From contig CM022302.1 in the NCBI GenBank assembly GCA_011799875.1, positions 523,356,228-523,420,227 on the forward strand: a DNA stretch of 64,000 nucleotides. The letters are read 5' to 3'. Positions 59,694 to 64,000 of the stretch are shown piece after piece. Position 1 is the stretch's first letter; every line of letters begins with the position of its first letter. The notes below the pieces were generated by a model that was not told the origin of the DNA, ran no database searches, and worked only from the letters and a program-made list of their open reading frames with translations. The translations under genes and the position numbers were made by a program. Origin of the DNA: Thinopyrum elongatum. Lineage: Eukaryota; Streptophyta; Magnoliopsida; Poales; Poaceae.

Positions 59694-61195
59694 TGTCGGG
59701 ACCCCGATCCTAAGTCACACCGATCTAACATGTAACACATCATATCACTTTACAACCGCACGCACGGTAACCCACGGCTGCCGCCTTTACCTGGTCGGGA
59801 CCGTTTGCGTCTTTTGGCTCACATATACGATTGCGTCGGTAGCATCCATATGACAGAGAACCCGAACCGACATGACTAGTCATAAATCAAGGTGGCACAA
59901 ACTTACACGGACAGACATACATGACTCAGCAATGCACGTGTCGGCCAACAGCTAGTCTAACCGGTCTGTAGCAAGCTATCAGGACTCCGGTAAACACCGT
60001 GTGACATTTCCCCATAGGAACAGACACATGAGCAAAGAAGAACACATGTCGGTCAATCCATGTGTTCCGGATGGAAGCACTATGAGGCATTTCCTCATAA
60101 GGAAGGCTACCAAAAATAAACAACTAGGTGTCGGATCCCACACATATCAAGCATTTTAATAACATACACACAATATGCTCGATATGTGTAGATACAACAT
60201 GACATCACAATATATAACTCTACGACTCAAAGTATTTCTTTAAGAGGCTCCGAGGAAGCCATACATAGCATGATATTACAAACATGGGTCTCATGACCCA
60301 ACATACAGCATCATACAAGCAACAAGCGAAAGCATAACCATGTCTGACTACAAACAACTACAAAAAAAAAAGGTTGACAAGCCTGACTATCTACAAGACC
60401 CTCCATAGGAATCAGACATCTGTCTGGGATTTTCAAACTAATCGGTCAACGTCAAACTTCACGTGGAACTACTAGTGAGACTAAAGTCTTCTCTGCAAAA
60501 CATAAATTAAGCAAACATGAGTACAAATGTACTCAACAAGACTTGCATCAGAACTAACTACTTACGCATCATTATCAACAATGGGGTTGTGGAGTTTAAC
60601 TGCAGCAAGCCAACTTTGACTCAGCGGCTATCCTGTACTACGTCTACCAACATTTTCTTGAGGTGGGAAAACGTACACAACTCCACATATTCACCAAAAT
60701 AATACACCACCATGGATCTGCTCTCGTCTCCCTACGAGAAGGCCATCCATAGCACTCACACTTATCTTGCGCATTTTAGAGTATCCATTTCAACTTGTCT
60801 ATGAACAATGTAAGGTTTCCAAGTAGTTCATATCGACGGACGCGGTTATTCTAATAGTTTGATAACCCTGCAGGGGTGTACTTCTTCATACACGCTCTCA
60901 CCACTTATCATCGTTTACACGACATGTACTTGACAACCTTCAAGCGGAAGCCCATCGAGGGTGTCGTTCACGACCTGACTAACCACACAAGTCTCTAGTC
61001 TAGGTTTATCGCCTATTTGAGTTCCATCCGCAAGGAAGTCCGGCTGAGGTTTCCACTACGGCCCCAAATAATGTGTGCAGGATTCCCAAGCCCACCAAAC
61101 GGGTGCCTCGGTACACCGTGCCACGGTGTCTATACCGCATCATAGCCCACCCCTAGGGTCAGCGCTACGCACGGCCTCCAACACATATCCTACAA
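59694..61195. mobile_element. Solo or partial LTR resembling Triticeae Sabrina (Gypsy)
   Basis: Starts TGTCGGGACCCCGATCC. It carries many blocks I associate with Sabrina-type LTRs of wheat and barley, such as CATATGACAGAGAACCCG, GGTCTCATGACCCAACAT, GAACTACTAGTGAGACT, TACAAATGTACTCA and ACACAAGTCTCTAG. The right end is uncertain (a CA near 61193) and no clear 5-bp TSD was found, so it may be truncated. The family name rests on memory of the sequence style. Confidence 0.6.
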
Positions 61196-61402
61196 GTTTT
61201 TGCGCCGCAAAAGAAGAATGTTACCTTACTACATCCTAGAACAAGATCCTGAAGAAGCTTCACTCTCTAACTTATGTTTCTCCTCAGCTGCAAAGGGTTT
61301 CATCCAACATCAAGCATGAGAACAGGAAGGGCATAAAGTAAACAGAAATGGGATCTTGATAGTACTAATCAGAAGCTTACTCTTTATGTAAGGTTGTGGC
61401 TA

Positions 61403-62013
61403 TTAGTGGCCTGGCCTCACTTTTTCCGCAAAATGAACATATTTTCCTTTAGTGCCATCACCATCTGAAGAATCTTCCTTGATTTGTGTTTTGGACGAGA
61501 TCTTTTTGTTGTCCCCTCCACCAAATTCCTTTCTAGCTGAGATAAAACCTCTGTTTTTTTATCACCCACATTCTAAAACCCCAATTGCAACATAGTTAGT
61601 CATTGCATCTACATCAGAACAAGAAGGCAGAGCATAACGAAAGCTCACTCACTTGCACCCTGCTCATCTGTTCCCTTCGTTTTCTTCACACCACCACAAT
61701 GCTCATCACTCATCTGGATGTTTCGAGAGAATGTACCTGAAAGAATTATCGCCATTTCCATCAACTACAGAATTATCACCTTCAAAAATATCACGACAAT
61801 TGCATGATAAGAACCACTAAACGGCAGAAGATATGTACAGATCTGGTCTTTCTTCTAACTCCATGTCGTAAACTTGAAACCATCATGCCCCCCGCTTCAC
61901 ACCCCATCTTTTTATGCATTGCTATGGAACCCCGGTTCCCCTTCAAGAATTCTTTGCCACTGTTTGCAGCAGGACCTTGGTCAGATTGCTGGCCTGAATA
62001 CATGTCCAATTGT
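61403..62013 (-). CDS. Possible unrecognised gene, last three exons
   Basis: Three candidate exons on the minus strand are phase-compatible. Exon A 61874-62013 (acceptor TGTTTTTAG; reads QLDMYSGQQSDQGPAAN; weak donor GTTTAC). Exon B 61653-61736 (acceptor CTTTCAG, strong donor GTGAGT; reads TFSRNIQMSDEHCGG). Exon C 61403-61536 (acceptor TTTATCTCAG; reads RKEFGGGDNKKISSKTQ and ends EKVRPGH plus TAA). The peptide is polar and lysine/serine-rich, suggesting a nuclear or disordered protein, but I recognise no family. An alternative acceptor for exon C at 61572 gives a different open tail but breaks phase with exon B. Upstream exons toward 62.2-63.9 kb could not be resolved. It could also be a gene fragment. 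Confidence 0.33.
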
Positions 62014-64000
62014 CTAAAAACACCAGTCCTCCTTAGTTCCTTGTTCCGAGAAAAGAAAAAGAGACATTAGAACCGCCACTAGATTGTCTGAGCAGAGCAC
62101 AGAAAGGCAAAGGTAAATATTTATCAAGTATGCAAAACCGTTTTGAATCACATGAACCAGGCATGGAGGACAGTATGAAGCATATCCCGCCTGGCACTCT
62201 GCGGAACCTCACCCACAACGAGTTCCCTCCGCGCGCAGCCTCCCGGAGGTTGAGCAGCGAGATGCAGACCCACAGCTGGAGGTCTCCGCCGCTCTCTTAT
62301 AGCAAAAAATAATAAATATTTTGAAATCTCTCTCTCTCTCGCTCCCTCCCTCTGCTAGAACAAAACCCAAATAATGGACCTGCTAGAACACAATTAAAAG
62401 ACAGAAAAATGATGTGTGCTTGCACAACATACCATTGAGTTGGGTTCATCCTGAGCTTGGGCGCACCAAGGCAGCCAAGCCTTGCCGCATTTCAACCAAT
62501 GCAAAGAAGCAACAACCCGAAAATAGCACTTATATCACTCAACGATCATGATCAGAGCAAAATAAAGAATATCACTAAATAACACAGACAAGATTGAGCG
62601 TGCAAATCAGCCGTCAGTGCTCTCGGATAAGTGTGAGGATTGCAACTTTGGCATCCTCGCACAATATAAGCAATCTCTCTCACACTTGCATTCTTCATCT
62701 ATTTCGTATAGGGTGGGATCTCACACCATCACACTCACCTTCTAGTATAGTTAAATGGATCCCCTAATCGTAACCCCATTTGTTAGAACTGTAGCACCTT
62801 CTTTACATGACATCATCTAAATCTAAATTAACAGCTCGAAAGAAAGTCAAATGGAGACACTCACGGTGGATGTCGTGCAATCAATCCTTGCTGATCAAAG
62901 CCGTATACAATTTGAAGAGAGATGTGTGTGGTGGAACAAAACAACGTGTGAGAGAGATGTGTGTGGTGGAACTAAACAACGTGTGCACACACAAGACGGT
63001 TGCACATGGGCGTCAGATCTAATTAGCATTCATATATACGAGGAAGAACCACGTTGAGACAGCTAGCTGCACGAGTGTACGGAGTGTTTGGTGGGTATGC
63101 TCTTCTATTAGCAGCAACTTGTTTAGCATGGTAGGGACGTATGTTCTTCGTGTACCCTGTGATTTGGTGCTGTCCTTCTCACTCTTTTTTGGTGGTTTAG
63201 TTGCTACTCGCCGAACACACATGAAAATGAAGCTGAGAATCAGAGAGATCCCTTTTGATATTTCGAATTGGAATCCACCAGTCACAGGAACGCAGAGCGC
63301 AGATAAACAAGGTACCTCCTTCTCCTCGAGCTTGTTTAGGCTGAGGATTTGGAGGCGGCAGGCATGACCTCGTCGCCGAACGGAACGGCACGGAGGGGGC
63401 GGCGGCGCCCGAGCAGAACCCTTCGAACGCCGGAAGACCCAACAACATCACAGAATGGAAGCTAATCAATAGAGGGAGGCAATTGGAGGAAACGGACTCC
63501 GGGAGCAGACCTGTACATGAAGAAGATGTTGCGGTTGCTGGCGAATCCAACTCCTCCTCCACGCCGGAGCTAACGAGCCGGGTCAACGCACGCGCCGCTC
63601 CCGCCCCGGCCCTGCAAGGCGGCGCCGCTGCCGTGGGCGAAGGAGGAGCCCATCGTTGGTGCAGATCCCCCAACGGTCGGATCCACTGGCGGAAGACCCT
63701 GCCGCTGTAGAGTAGGTGGGGGATGGGAGGAGAGGGCGGCGAGCGGCTTTGGGAGAAAGGAGCGGCGAGGTCGGCGGACGCCTTGGAGAATGAATCGGCG
63801 GAGATCGATGGAGACAAGGACGTTGGCGTACGATGCGGGTTACCTTAGCAGGGAAGGAAACGAAGTTGCCAGGAAATTCAGTCGCCCAATCCTTGAGCGC
63901 GTCCACATCCTAAGTGTTTTTTTCCTACGCCAAAAACAGTATCTCACATCCGACGTGGATGCCCCCAGCGAGTGGCCTCTAACCGTTGACCGTTGGTTTA
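62014..64000. other. Unresolved region; possible 5' part of the minus-strand gene
   Basis: Holds a CT-rich run near 62328-62345 and a 35-bp tandem duplication (62917-62986, GAGAGATGTGTGTGGTGG). Downstream is a GC-rich, CpG-rich stretch (about 63350-63830) that could be a promoter or 5' exon zone for a minus-strand gene. Several minus-strand frames are open there, but none has a supported start; one frame (63583-63906) begins with GTG after a stop and may at best be an internal exon (63844-63912, donor GTAACC). Confidence 0.35.

Noticed and set aside
63583..63906. 107-codon minus-strand ORF considered as a first exon
   Set aside because: It begins with GTG directly after a TAG/GAT context and has no ATG; at best an internal exon.

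Overview
The window looks like plant nuclear DNA from a large, repeat-rich grass genome, most likely Triticeae (wheat, barley or a relative). The signs are 4.2-kb-LTR chromodomain Gypsy elements, a LINE, Stowaway MITEs, a Helitron carrying an RPA-like gene, and an LTR resembling the Triticeae family Sabrina. There are no bacterial-type operons. The one clearly intact host gene is a cytosolic, heat-inducible HSP70 on the minus strand (19358-21428, one intron). A second, unrecognised multi-exon host gene may lie on the minus strand at 61.4-62.0 kb.

Layout. 1-~15.2 kb: a decayed autonomous Helitron (Rep/helicase plus RPA-like gene). Its Rep frame is split exactly by a non-autonomous LTR element (93-7727, 708-bp LTRs, TSD TGGAC) that contains a compound minisatellite of 46- and 55-bp units. 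An intron of the RPA-like gene holds a 904-bp foldback element with a 9-bp TSD. 16.6-19 kb: a higher-order repeat with a 92-bp subunit, one unit split by a Stowaway MITE. 19.3-21.6 kb: HSP70 with TATA box and heat-shock element. 22.3-58.7 kb: a 5'-truncated LINE (14-bp TSD) stretched over 36 kb by nested insertions of one chromovirus family: a full element (25298-39569, TSD CTATC) and a solo LTR (40087-58547), which is itself split by a second, inverted full element (42361-56655, TSD CATAG). 59.7-61.2 kb: a Sabrina-like solo or partial LTR. 61.4-64 kb: the possible unknown gene and GC-rich flanking sequence.

The most unusual content is in the chromovirus family. Both full copies keep an extra 256-codon ORF of unknown function between PBS and gag. 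The LTRs also carry two short segments that behave like exons: one acidic, one tyrosine-rich and ending in a stop. Across the two full elements their indels are multiples of three, and they are bounded by splice-like signals in compatible phase. The extra ORF starts directly after a CAG acceptor-like site, and gag one base after one. This suggests spliced transcripts and an LTR-borne small gene; it is inferred from sequence only.

Insertion order from nesting: the LINE is older than the first full element and the solo LTR, and the solo LTR is older than the inverted element. The Helitron is older than both elements inside it. All autonomous elements here are damaged: the Helitron lost its Walker A motif, the first chromovirus has one frameshift and three stops, and the second has one gag stop plus a mutated reverse-transcriptase YxDD motif.
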